Assembly (NCBI GenBank): GCA_009741485.1
Contig: VKON01000114.1
Span: 176,876 to 240,875 of the forward strand
Reading direction: 5' to 3'
Source: Malurus cyaneus samueli
Lineage: Eukaryota; Chordata; Aves; Passeriformes; Maluridae
DNA length: 64,000 nt
In this document: piece after piece, positions 1 through 11,470 of the stretch
How positions within the stretch are numbered: the stretch's first letter is position 1
How the letters are laid out: each line of letters begins with the position of its first letter
The notes under the pieces: generated by a model
Database searches by the model: none
Seen by the model: only the letters and a program-made list of their open reading frames with translations
What the model was told of the DNA's origin: nothing
Program-made: the position numbers and the translations under genes

Positions 1-1980
1 GGTTTTGACAGGGTTCCTGGCTGGTTCTTGAACTCAGCTACCACCCATGGAGACAGTGCCTTACCAAAGCTGGACAAGGTGAGGGCTCTGCCAGAAAAGT
101 GTGGGTTTGCTTTTTTTGCTGGAAGGTCCCAGTTCAGTCCCAAGCTGAACAATGATGTAAGAGGCCAATCTGATCTTCCTCCACTCCTTTGCCTCACTTA
201 TCATGGAAGGGGTTCAAAACTGTTACCAACAGCATAGTCAATTGAACAAGACACAAAAACCACAACACTCATGAATTCTAAAGCACAGCAATCCTGCAGT
301 CTGGAGCTCTCACCATCATCCTCTGCAGCCTGTTCTAACCATGGATTGGGAAAACCCAGTGCAATGGAACAATGTGACCAGAACAGCCCACTCATGGAGA
401 AGCCTTTCTTAATTGGTGGAGATCAAGCCTGTAAACTACTTAGTTGAAGCAACCTTTTAGGAATGTTTACAAATACATAAACCTTAGAGAAAGATCCAGA
501 CAGGAATTGAGCTCACTAACCAACAGCTGCTGCAGCAAATAAAACTTGGTGAGTCTTGGAAGCCCAATTTGACTCACCTTGGGTTTCAAGGGAACCTATC
601 TCAGGAATACCCAGTGAAGTACTTAACAGTTTTCAGGACAGTGGTCCCCAAAGACTGAACACAAAGTCATCAGCAATTTTAGGCAAGTTTGGCTACTGTT
701 ATTCTGAGAAACCAGATCCCTGATCAAATTCTAAGAAGCCCCAAGTGCACTCTGCAGGCAGTGGGCACACAGGAAAGAGGAAGGCTGTCACAGTGTTTAT
801 GCACTGTCTCCTGTTTATGCACTGCTAATGGAGCAACTGGCAGTGATATTCCAACCCATATTTCTCACATCCATCCCTTCTACCAGCTGCACAGTACACT
901 GCTCTCATTTCTCAATGCCACTGGAACACCCCTCTGATGTTGCACGCAGGTGATCCTCTCCCCCACACACTCCCTTGGGACTTAACACTCTATTCCAGCT
1001 TCACATCCACAGAAGTGCTAATCCCTCCTGCACTGCTGGTGCAGGCTCCTTCTGATCATCTCATTTGCAACACCATATGAACTGTCTCCCCAGAACCCCG
1101 TGAATAATCTTAACCTGAGCTCCCCCTTTTATGAACACTGGTGCTCAATAGCAGACAGTCCATCTCCAGACAACACAGATAGGCAGCTGCTTTCCTGCTC
1201 AGCTATGTGAGTACTGGGGTGAACACTTCTTTGCCTCCTTCGAAAGTGAAGAGGGGAACCCTTACATTCCAATGAACTGCTGCTGTTCTACCCTTTCTTC
1301 CCCTCACAAAGAAAGGCAGCGACAGCAAAGCAGCTGTTTTGAAGGTAAAGAGGACAATGAGCTGGAGAGAGCAGCAGCCTCCTGCAGCACCCTGAGGCTC
1401 CAGCCCTATTAAAGCCGAGGCCCTTTGCTGCTCTGTCACCATACGCTCGGGAATTCCCAGACCCAGGGACCGGGCAGGCGTGGGAGGCCATGGCTCACCC
1501 CACATCCACTCAGGCAGCAGGGCCATAAGAGGAAGCAACTTGGAGCCTGATTTCATCTGCAAAGTACAGCGGGCACTCTCTGCTCTGGAGTAGATCCTAC
1601 CCCCTCACACTCCTCTAAAAAGTCCAAATGTGGCACGTGAACCTCACCCCACAGAGACTACTGGCAGTGACCACCTTCCCAAGGGCTGGTGCCCTACCAG
1701 AGGCTGCACACACACAGACCCAGTGCACACTCACTCCATTTGTTTCCATCCTCCACAAGAGGTGAAGAAACCCTGTCCCCAACCCCTTACCTACCCCATT
1801 TTGACTTTAGTCATCAGCTTTGCTGTTTTTCCCAGTTCCCTCTCCCTGCCCAGAGATCTCTGCTCTCAGGTGGGACACCACACCAAACACAGGCTCCCAG
1901 CCTCCCCACAAACCATGACCCAAGCAGTGTCTTCCTGCCACCACAGACACAGCTTGGGGAAGGAGCACCCCAGTACTCAC
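1..1980 (-). other. PLCB2 intron 1 (partial)
   Basis: This stretch lies downstream of the PLCB2 first coding exon on the minus strand. Open frames here have no recognisable domain. I looked for the next PLC-beta exon (the segment after IKWDD in the family) and did not see it, so the intron runs past the left edge. No repeat was recognised. Confidence 0.6.
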
Positions 1981-2087
1981 ATCATCCCATTTGATGAAGC
2001 GCTCTCCCTTGCACAGGTACTCCTTCACCTCTGGGGGCTGCAGGACAGAGTTCAGCATGGACATGATCCCACAGATGTGCTTCTCAG
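1981..2087 (-). CDS. PLCB2: PLCB2 first coding exon (phospholipase C beta 2, N-terminus)
   Basis: Coding starts with the ATG at 2064-2062 and runs 28 codons to a GTGAGT donor just below 1981. The peptide begins [17 protein letters not shown] and ends GERFIKWDD, which matches the start of vertebrate PLC-beta-2 (the beginning of its N-terminal PH domain) almost residue for residue. PLC-beta enzymes hydrolyse PIP2 to IP3 and diacylglycerol at the plasma membrane when activated by Gq or G-beta-gamma. A purine lies at -3 of the ATG. A pyrimidine-rich acceptor ending in AG directly above 2087 suggests that 23 bases of 5' UTR share this exon and that another non-coding exon lies upstream. The exon ends in phase 0. 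The catalytic exons must lie left of the window; I found no second coding exon in 1-1980. PLCB2 next to INAFM2 is the human gene order. Confidence 0.94.
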
Positions 2088-5000
2088 CTACCAGAAGCAA
2101 AAGCAGCTGCACAGTTCACTCTGCCTCGGCCCCCTCTCCTCTATCTCTGCCTCTCACGTGGCAGGGCGTTCTGCCATGGCCACTGTTGGCATCAGAGAGC
2201 AAACAACCTCTTATATCCCAGCCCAATTTAGGAGGGGCAGGGACAGGCAGGCGAGGAGTGATGAATCTGCATTGTAAATCAGCAGCTCTCCAGGCAAGCA
2301 GAGCCTCACCCAAGGTCACCCAGAGGAAGGCTGGCGATGGCTGGGGTGCTCGTGGCCACACACGTCCAGCGTCCCTCCAGGAGGGATCCACTTCTTGGAG
2401 CTGTGCTGGTGAGGCACCCGGCTCAGTGAACTTCCGCAACTCAACTTCCTTAAATGCTCTCTTGACGAAGTACAGGCATTGCCAGAAACACTCCAACAGC
2501 TTCAGCAGCTGTGGTTACACAGCAGCACAGCTCTGGCTACAAGCAGACTGCCCCCTTCATGCAACAGGCCGGATGTCCCAGGAAACAAACTCATTCCTTG
2601 CTCTGGACAGATTCCATTTCTGGGGCCACTCACTGCACTGTCCAGTCTTAAACAGTTTTCCTTTCTCTTATGGGCTCTTCTGAATGTCAGCCTCAAAGTG
2701 AGACAGACCAGCAGAGCAGCTGGAAATTCCCCAGCTGAAATAAAACATTCCCAGAGTCCCGAGGAATTGCACTATTCTCTGGATTCACTTGGGCCTGCAG
2801 CAGATAGTTGGGACACAGAACAGAAGAGGTGGGCAAAGTGGGGATTATAGTGACAAGGCTGCAGAGAAGTGACCAAAAGCAGAACAGGTTAAAGGCAAAC
2901 GGCCAAAACGAGTCTCTGCCCCTGACCTTGGAACAAAGGAATTCCATGTGGGCAGCAGAGGAGGAAAGGAGTTCTGCTGGCTGATGGGCACTGGCAGACC
3001 TGGAGAGTGGCTTATGAAAAGACCTGAGTTTAATCTTATGGGCAAGATCAATTTTAGTCAGAGGCAGAGCCCCGCAACTAATTACAAGTGGAGATAACTG
3101 TGGTATGATTGGTGTGGATTCCCAGGCACACAGTGGGATGTCATCCTCATCTCCTAACAAAGCCAAGGTGTGGCCATTGCCATTGCTCAAGAGGGACAGG
3201 GTGCTGGCAGAAGCAGAACAGACCCTCTAAGAAGGGTCTTACAAACCCTGCCCCCATGCAAGGGGAATCAGATACATCTTTACCCCATCAGGGCTGGGAA
3301 GGAAGGAATAAGTCTGGCACTTTTGAGCAGCCTGGAAAACAGGGGGAATGGTCACTGGAGGAATTCTGAGGGCATTCTCAGGTACTAGTGGCATGAGAGA
3401 TTAAGTGGTACTGTAGCAAGTGCTCCAACTGTAAAACTATAAAGGCAGGAATCAGATCTCCTGCTGAAGGAACACAGAACCCTGAGTAAACCCAACATCT
3501 TTTGTCTTTGAAAGGTTTACCTGCCAAAAAAAAACAAAACCCTGGGAATAAGAGAACTTCCAGATTTCCAGCTACCATGGCATTTTCTGCACTTATCAAT
3601 CTTGCCCGTACAGGAACTGGCTGTCCAAGGGAAGGCTGTTAGCTCTGTTTCCAGTGTCATCAGGATGCCACTCAGGGAAAGTGGTTAGTCCCAAGCAGAG
3701 AAGCAGCAGATGAGAGAGGGTGTAGTGAGGAGTGCAAGTTCTCTACACTTGCCTGATCCCTTCTGCAAGGCCAGAGCAGCTTCTGGGCTGCTTTCCTTTA
3801 AGTTAGGAAGCAGCAGTGGAGAGAATAGAGAGCATCAATCTTGCTCAGAGGTGCCTACAGTCCTCCTAGCCTCTGGAACAGACACACTGCAGGAAGGCCC
3901 TAGAGGTCACAGCTGTGAAGCAGTGAGAGGTGGGATAAGCTTTGCCAGCTGGCACTGCCAAGGGCAGGTGAGATCAGTCATAGCTACTGGATCCTGTGGC
4001 TTGACTGATATTATCACAGTTATCACAGCTTTGTGAATCAAGTGTGCCTCCTGCCAGAACCTTCTTGCCAGGGCCTCACAGAGAGGCTGCTTCTGTCCTT
4101 CTCCCACACCCAGGTATTCATCAGTTTTCTCTGCCTCATCAACAAAGTAAGCAAGAATCCTGCCACAGCTTCACTCAAGGTCAGCTTTCCCTAAGGAATA
4201 AAACCTTAATTCCATAAGTAATAAAATCATAACTAAGACCCAACCAAACACAAGTAGCGTGAAGAGCACTGCCCAAGCTGGTGGCTGCCCTGCAAGGCCA
4301 CGTGATGCCCAACAGCAAGGGCCAAGCCCCCTTTTGCACAAAGGCTGCCACAAAACCTGCAGCTCCCTTCCTTTTGCCCACCCAGCCTCCTTATCTTCCA
4401 CTTCATAGTCTGTGCTCTGTGGGAGCCTGTGTCCCTTGCATGCAGAGATGGCTGATGGAGCCATGATAGGACAGAGCAGCAGTCCTGCCCTCTGCAGAGA
4501 GCTTCAGCATCAGAGCAGGTGGGACCAACAACACTTGAGCAGTATTTGTTTATTCCAAACATCCTTTATTTTCTCTCTCCTGGAAGGCCCATCACCTAGT
4601 GTACACTCATCCCACATCCCTCTGTCTCCTTGCTTTCTTCCCATACCTTCAACACCAGGCGTCCCACCACCTGCTCCAACAGTTTTGATGTGCAAACATT
4701 TCCCTCTTCTGTTTAATACCCCTCATTCTCTGCCTGCTCTACCTATCCAGCAGCCTGTACCTGTCTCAAGGTGCTTGCAACAGCAAGGCAGGCAGCATCA
4801 CCCTTCCAACAAGGTTTAGGAGACAAGGTTTGCAAACAATGATTTAAGCCCTGCTGTTAAAACCCCCGATGGGATGGCTCCTGACTTCCAGCAAATTACT
4901 CCATAACCCCCACCCCAGTTTACTCCTGGCATACAGAAAATCTACAAGAAATCTCTCCCAGCGCTGTTCCAGGAAAATTGCACTTTGCCATGTGTAATGC

Positions 5001-7695
5001 TGTCCTCTAGTGAAGAGCTGTGACACTGCACATCAGCAGTGAACTCCCAGCTCTGCAAATGCCAGCCCATCCTGCTGCTCCTGGGGCTGCTCTGCCCTCA
5101 AGAGCTCTGGCAATCCGGAAAGGATTAACGATACCATTAAGACCACAAAGCCAATATTTTCTCACCACCCTGGAAAGCAGAACTGCTGAGTATGTGTACA
5201 GGGGTATATTTTGTGTCCTGCTTTGAGCCCAAACCACAAAGCCATGGACTCCTGACAAGCTCTCAGCATGACTCTTCAGCCTGATCTGCAAAAGTCAGAG
5301 GGCAGTGGGCTGTGACGCAGAGACAAGTGGTCACAGATGCCACAAAGCCATAAAAGCAGTGAGGTCTCGTGCCAAAAAAACCAAACCAAGAAACTATCTG
5401 TCCAGCCACCACGACATGGTTGGGCCCATAATTAACTGCTCCTTGGGCAGAGTGTGCTGTGTTTACAGCACTGACAGATTTCAGTGTATTTCCAAGCAGC
5501 ACAGTGTGTGCTGCAAGCAGGATCACACCATATTTAAATATCCCATACATTCCTGCAGTGCCAAGTCACTGCTGCTCAGGGCTGGCTGGACCATGCCATT
5601 CCTGACTGCTGGGAAAAGAACAAGACTTTCCAAGACAGGTCATTAACAGGAAAGGAAGAGCATGAGGAGCAGCAGCACACAAGCAACATGGCCATCTCAT
5701 GGAACACTTCAGCAGCAGAGTAAGAACAGGAAAGCAACTTGTACCACACCTGGAGGTGGATGCAGCCAGTTCTCCCCTGTATTCATCTCCAATAAAAAAC
5801 ACTGCACAGGAAATCAGGATACTAGGGGAGGAAGCCCCATTCTGTTCTTAAGCTCATCAACATTTCCTTCCCACTCCACCAGCCCCATTTACTCCAACTG
5901 CTTTCCCACTCTGCTCACAAAGCTGAACAGGTATCAGCCATGGTCTTCCCTGGCCCTTCCACAAACTTCATTTCTCCACATGACATCCCAAAGCTCTGGT
6001 TTCTGTAATGTCTAGCCTCAACCTACAGCATTCTCCTCCTCCCTGCAAAGGCCTTTGCACAGCTCAGAGAGATGTCCCAGGCATCCCATCTAGAGTTCTG
6101 CTACTGTCAGAAGCAGGGTCTTCATGGAGAGAATCTATCTCAAGCCAGCAATCCTCCCTTATTAAATTCTTCCCTATCCTGCAGCCCTGGGATGCTATTC
6201 ACTGACTGTGATCATGGGAAATCAATAACACAGGTCTATTTAGCTACATCCTTCAGGAGCCCTTGGAGAGCAAGCAAACATCCCACTGCGACAGGTAGCA
6301 GCAGAATTCAAGCTTTCTAGAGCAAATTCAGACCTGAGAAGTCAAAATTAAAGGAGTTTATAAAGAACAGGAGCCTGCAGAGCAGTTTTTGGAGTGCTGG
6401 GAGGAAGGCTGTTCAGGGGCCCTGCAGCTCTCCTTCCTTGGCAGGTCCAGTCCCTGAGTGCACCATGTACCCTGGCTCTGTTTTTCCCCAGCAAGTGATT
6501 TCTTCTGTGCTCTTTAGGAAGAATCCTAGAGAGGAATAATTTGCAAGCTGTGTCTAGTGTCAGACACAGTCACTGACTTCATAAGACCCCAGAGCTCCAG
6601 TTTTGCACCACAGGAGTCCACTGAGAGCACAGCTTGGTGTTTCTGCTAAAACCCCAAGGACAAAGCAAACTCTGTTACTGCAGTTCCTTCTCGGGGGTTG
6701 TTAGCAAGGAGCTCTGTTCAGGAAAGAAAGGACACACATGTTTGCAGCTGCCTTGAGAGAAGCTCACACCCGGTTATTTGTCCACAATAAAATGAAAAGC
6801 TTTCACCTGACTTTGGCAAATACCAAGACTTCACATTTAATGAACAGAAGCCTTACCTTGCTCAAAGCCCTCAGAGCTTCGAGTAACCTCAGAAGGTTAG
6901 CAAGGAGAAGAGAGCCTTAAGAACACCAAATTTCTTGAATAATACAATGGAATTCTGTGTTTTAGGAAGGGCAAGTCTCCACTGCAGCATGAATGAGTCA
7001 CAAATAAATGCAACAGGGAGGTGAAACTGTTGGGCAGAACACTGCAAGCCCACCACACTCACTGCATTTGATGGGAATGTTCCAACAGGTCCCCTGCATG
7101 TCTGGCCTTGTCCAAGGCCAGTTCCTGAATAGGGAAAAGTGAATACATGTTTTGACAATGAATAGATACATCTATCACATTGCTAATGATACTTGGAGGA
7201 GATGAGTGGATACAAATTTAACATTTGGTTGTGAGGTCATCTTTAGCTTAGGGACTGTTGTTCAGGCCTCAGGGCTTCAAATGAACAAGCACCAGGCAAA
7301 AACTGTTGGATTTCATTAAGCCCCAGCAACATTGACTATACATGTCAAACTTCTCCCTCTTAACTGGAATTAAGCAAGAACATAGGGAAAAGACTTGTGG
7401 GAGGTAGTAACTCATCATCAATTTCAGCTGCTGAACAAGAAAAGAGAAGCAGCTGGAGCAAACCGCCAAATTGAATGAAAACACATTGAAAAAAATACTA
7501 GTAAATCCATGTCATAGGAATTGCTATAAATTGAGATGTATAATTACATTCAAACACATATAGCTCAAGCTATTTTGTGTATATAACCTCTAGAACACAC
7601 AGAAGAGGCAATTCCATAACACAGAAAAGTTTTACCACATGGGTACCATCAGCTAATTGCATTCAGGTGTGAGACATTTGACCTTAAGGAGAACA

Positions 7696-7747
7696 CGGGT
7701 GCCCCCAATGCAACCGGGTGCCCCCAATGCAACCGGGTGCCCCCAAT
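7696..7747. repeat. 19-bp tandem repeat, 2.7 copies
   Basis: The unit CGGGTGCCCCCAATGCAAC occurs twice without mismatch (7696-7714, 7715-7733) and a third copy breaks off after 14 bases. It is more GC-rich than its AT-rich surroundings. Confidence 0.9.
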
Positions 7748-7865
7748 CAGCACAAGAGAGGTGCAGGGCACATAGAGATATCTCCCAATATGGTGAACAA
7801 ACATTTCCCAGACACATAGCAGCATTTCATGAACATTAAATACTCCAGGGAGCTACAACATGTAG

Positions 7866-7975
7866 TTCAGAATCGTTTGGATTGGAACAGACCTTGAAAA
7901 ATCATCTAGTCCACCCCTCCGGCCCAAACAGACAGGTTTAATACCTGAAACTGCTTTGCCCATGTAAGAACAATC
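7866..7975 (-). mobile_element. CR1 LINE 3'-end fragment
   Basis: The plus strand reads like the reverse complement of an avian CR1 tail, with the familiar run from AGAATCGTTTGGATTGGAA through CCTTGAAAAATCATCTAGTC to a C-rich stretch. The similarity fades after about 100 bases. The call is from memory of the CR1 consensus, so the limits are approximate. Confidence 0.7.
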
Positions 7976-8624
7976 AGCCACACACTCCATACTCGAGAGG
8001 ATTCACAGCCCCTTCCCAATGCTCCTGTTGCTGCAAGACACAGAGCTCCCTGCTCTGCCCATCTGAGTGACTGCACACAGACCACCATGGCAGTGTCCCC
8101 CCTGCCACATACAAACAGCAGACCTGGAGCTTTAAGTCAACACAATCCACCCTTTACAAGAATCACAGTTATTCTGAAGCTACTCTATTTATTCCATAAC
8201 ATATCTTCTTGAGGAAGCCTCTTTGGGCAACAGGTAGTTTTCAGAACTACAAGTCCTGAGTTACAAGAGGTTTCTACCACAACCACTATACCTGACTGAC
8301 CTCAGATTGAAGGGAGGCAAAAAATTACTGCAGAAGGCACAACTACATCCCCAGAAGTAATTCCCTTGCATAAAGAAAACAAGGCTAATTTATACCCCAA
8401 ATCAGCATTTTAGTTGTCTTTTGAACAAGACAGTAGAACACTTTGGTAGGAAACTAACACCTGTAAGTAAGTTGAAGCCATACCTTAAGAGGAGGCTTAG
8501 ATTATATCAATAACCGGTTTGGGAACAGCCCAATTTGGACAAAACCAAGGCAGCCTTTCCCTCTAAAAATTACCACGTAGCTCGAGCACGCTTGCAGCCT
8601 CACAGAGGTGCCGGCAGCACTTAC

Positions 8625-8785
8625 CTGCATCAAGGAGGCACCAAGAAGTAACTCCGTCGGGAAGCCAAGGTTGAGAGGAGACTCCTGACCGCCTCCAGCG
8701 CTGGCATGTTCCAGACGGCCATGCCAGGAGCCTTCCGTGCGGCTCGGTGGGTGCTGCCCGGCTCCCTGAGGCGCCGCTCACCGGG
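8625..8785 (-). other. Probable non-coding first exon, divergent from INAFM2 (likely PLCB2 5' UTR)
   Basis: The minus strand has a near-perfect donor, GATGCAG followed by GTAAGTGC, with the cut below 8625. It lies just inside the edge of the CpG island that drives INAFM2 on the other strand. The PLCB2 coding exon has a good acceptor directly upstream of its ATG (at 2087/2088), so the two ends could form a 6.5 kb 5' UTR intron. No credible start codon with a conserved peptide lies in this exon. The upper limit, where transcription begins, is a guess from the CpG boundary. It could instead be the first exon of a divergent lncRNA. Confidence 0.42.
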
Positions 8786-8876
8786 CTCCCCTCACGCCGG
8801 GGCGGGAAAGGGGCGGGGCACGGGGCACGCGCGTGAGGAGGGGGCGGGACTTCTTTTTAAAGGTGGCGCGGGCTCC

Positions 8877-8937
8877 TCCCTGCCCTCCTCCTCCCCTCCC
8901 CTCCCCTCCCTCCCCTCCCCTCCAGTCGTCCTCCCCT
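8877..8937. repeat. C-rich pyrimidine tract, potential G-quadruplex on the minus strand
   Basis: Repeated CCCTCC and CCCCTCCC units run for about 60 bases. The complementary strand has many runs of three or four G separated by single A bases, the pattern expected of a G-quadruplex. It lies directly downstream of the TATA-like box and GC boxes, inside the INAFM2 promoter or 5' UTR. Confidence 0.7.
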
Positions 8938-9105
8938 CAGGGCGGGGTTGCCCCCTACGCTCCGCCCTCGCCCCGGCGGGCAGCGCGGCACGGCACCGGT
9001 GGCAGCGCAGGCGGTACCGGCATGTCCTGAGCGGCGCGGCGGCCGATCCGGGCCGGAGCCAGCACGGAGGGCTCGGTGGAGCAGCGGGCCAAGGGCCGGG
9101 CCCCC

Positions 9106-9592
<487 letters not shown>

Positions 9593-11470
9593 CCGGAGAC
9601 TGACCTGGACACTGACTCGGCCCCGTTTGGACTCGGTGGAACTGCGGTATCTTCTTTTACCCCCAGTTTTTCCTCAAAAGGGAATTTTGTGGCTTCGTTT
9701 TCTTCCTCACCAGGGCTAGCTTCTCCCTTTGAACCTGCATTGAATTCCTGCGCTGTTCATGCCAGTCTGTTACCTATACAAGGATATCGGTGTCCAAAAT
9801 TCCTCGCTATTTACAGGATCAGCTGGGAACAATACGAATTTAGAGGCTGTAATCCATTGTTGAAGTAAAAAAACAGTTTTGTTTAACGATGAGCATAAAC
9901 TTATTTAAAATATGTGGAAGGTAAATTGATTCGTTTACTATATTAAAATATTTTCCCAATATGAAAGTCTCTGTAACACAGTATGTTCTCTTCGGTGGTG
10001 GGAGGAGGAATGCTGAACTGGAAGGGCTCTGAGTAGCAAAATTTTGGCGACTGCAATAGGCAGCCGTGGTGTATGATGTTGATTTCATTTGTCATTAGTC
10101 TCCATAGGTGAGGCTGGAGAAACCTCTTCACGTGCCTAAATCCTGCTAATTGTGGAAACGAAGCAGTGGTGCTAGAAAGATTTGATCTCTGCTGGCAGAG
10201 CAGGTGGAGCTGTGGCCATGGTGCTGGTGGGCTCTGAGCAGCAGCGTGGTTGTACCCTCATGCTGCTGCCTGCATTGTGGATTGTCCCCGCACCTCGGGG
10301 CCATGCGGAACCAGGGTAGGTCTGGGCCAGGCAGGTCCTGGTGTGCCCTGGGAAGGCTCCTCTCCCAGCTCCATATTTTGCTGCCCTGTGGTCCTCAGAA
10401 ATCATCTATTCCTTGATGAGCAGGGTGAAAAAAATGGCCTTTGATGACTCTGGGATGTGGGATATCAACTAGGAAACTGTAAGAGCCGTGTTGTTCCAAG
10501 CTGCTGCTTTCCAGATGGATGGATTCGGCTGAATCTATGAGCCTGTCAGGCTGTGCTGCATCCCTCTGAAAGACACATAGCAGTTCACATTCTTTCTGCT
10601 GAGCGATACAAATGTGCTGTAATGTGGCGTACGTATTTTAGTTGTGCAGATCCCAAAAGTAAAATGTGGCTTTTGGCTGCTGAAAAGAGCTGTTTCATAT
10701 CAAAATTGGAGTTTGGGACTGTGGTGGTGTGTTAAGGCTGCCGCATCAGCTGAGCATCTCCTTTACAGCATCTGTGAAAGGTACAAACAGGAGCAGAGAG
10801 CTTGCGGGAGAAATTAGGCAAAAAAAGAGTGGTTTGTCGATCTTCTTTTCACCCTCCTGTCCAGTTTTCTGGGGAGCGTGCAGGGAATGCTGTGTGTGGT
10901 AAGAACAAAAAGCTGGTGGGAAGGACAAAATGATCCCGTTTAGTCACTTAAGCCAAAATCATGGGATCACTGCCCCTCTCCTGCAGGGCAGGTGGAGGAG
11001 CTGGAAGCACTGCACCAGTAGACGGCTGTCCTACAGCTGTCACCTCCTGAGCTGCTTCTCTGCTCTCCCTGTTCATCTGCGGGAGGCAGTGTCCCGGAGC
11101 AGTGCCGGCTCCTGGCCCCACGGGTGCCTGTTCTGTGAGTGGGTGATTTTGTTCCCTTGGTGGTTCTGCCTGCAGTGTGTTGATCCCTCTCTGTGGGGCT
11201 GCGCATGCCCATGGTAGTTCCGGGTTGTGGTGACAGCAGTGCCATTTGCTGGCTTTGGGATACACCTCTGGTTGTGGGGGAAAGTTCCTGCAGCTCCCCG
11301 AGGGAGGAATCAGTGACAGAGAAAGCAATCTCGTTGTGGTGCCATTTGAGTTTAGTCTGCTCCTTGGCTCGGGCGCTAGATGCAGAACCAGTTGGGAAGT
11401 GTCTCTGAGAAGAAGCTTGAGTTTAATTTGTAAAACCTTTAGAGATAAATAAAGCTGCATGCAGTGACAC
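9593..11470 (+). other. INAFM2 3' UTR (probable)
   Basis: No splice signals or conserved peptide occur between the INAFM2 stop and the AATAAA at 11448. Human INAFM2 also has a long unspliced 3' UTR. The sequence turns AT-rich right after the CpG island. Open frames on both strands here (for example 10948-11565 minus) lack domains. Confidence 0.55.
11448..11453 (+). terminator. Candidate poly(A) signal for INAFM2
   Basis: A canonical AATAAA lies in GATAAATAAAGCTGCATG, about 1.86 kb after the INAFM2 stop. It is followed by a TG-containing stretch. Later A-rich hexamers near 12640 are also possible. Confidence 0.45.

Larger units (their letters stand above)
2088..8624 (-). other. Probable PLCB2 5' UTR intron; no gene recognised
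   Basis: There are no exons with conserved peptides on either strand. Many open frames of 60-230 codons occur but carry no recognisable domain. Contents I could see are a 19-bp tandem repeat at 7696-7747 and a CR1 fragment at about 7866-7975. Everything else looks like unique intron sequence. Confidence 0.5.

Noticed and set aside
1630..2277. 215-codon plus-strand open frame
   Set aside because: It runs antisense across the PLCB2 first coding exon and has no recognisable domain.
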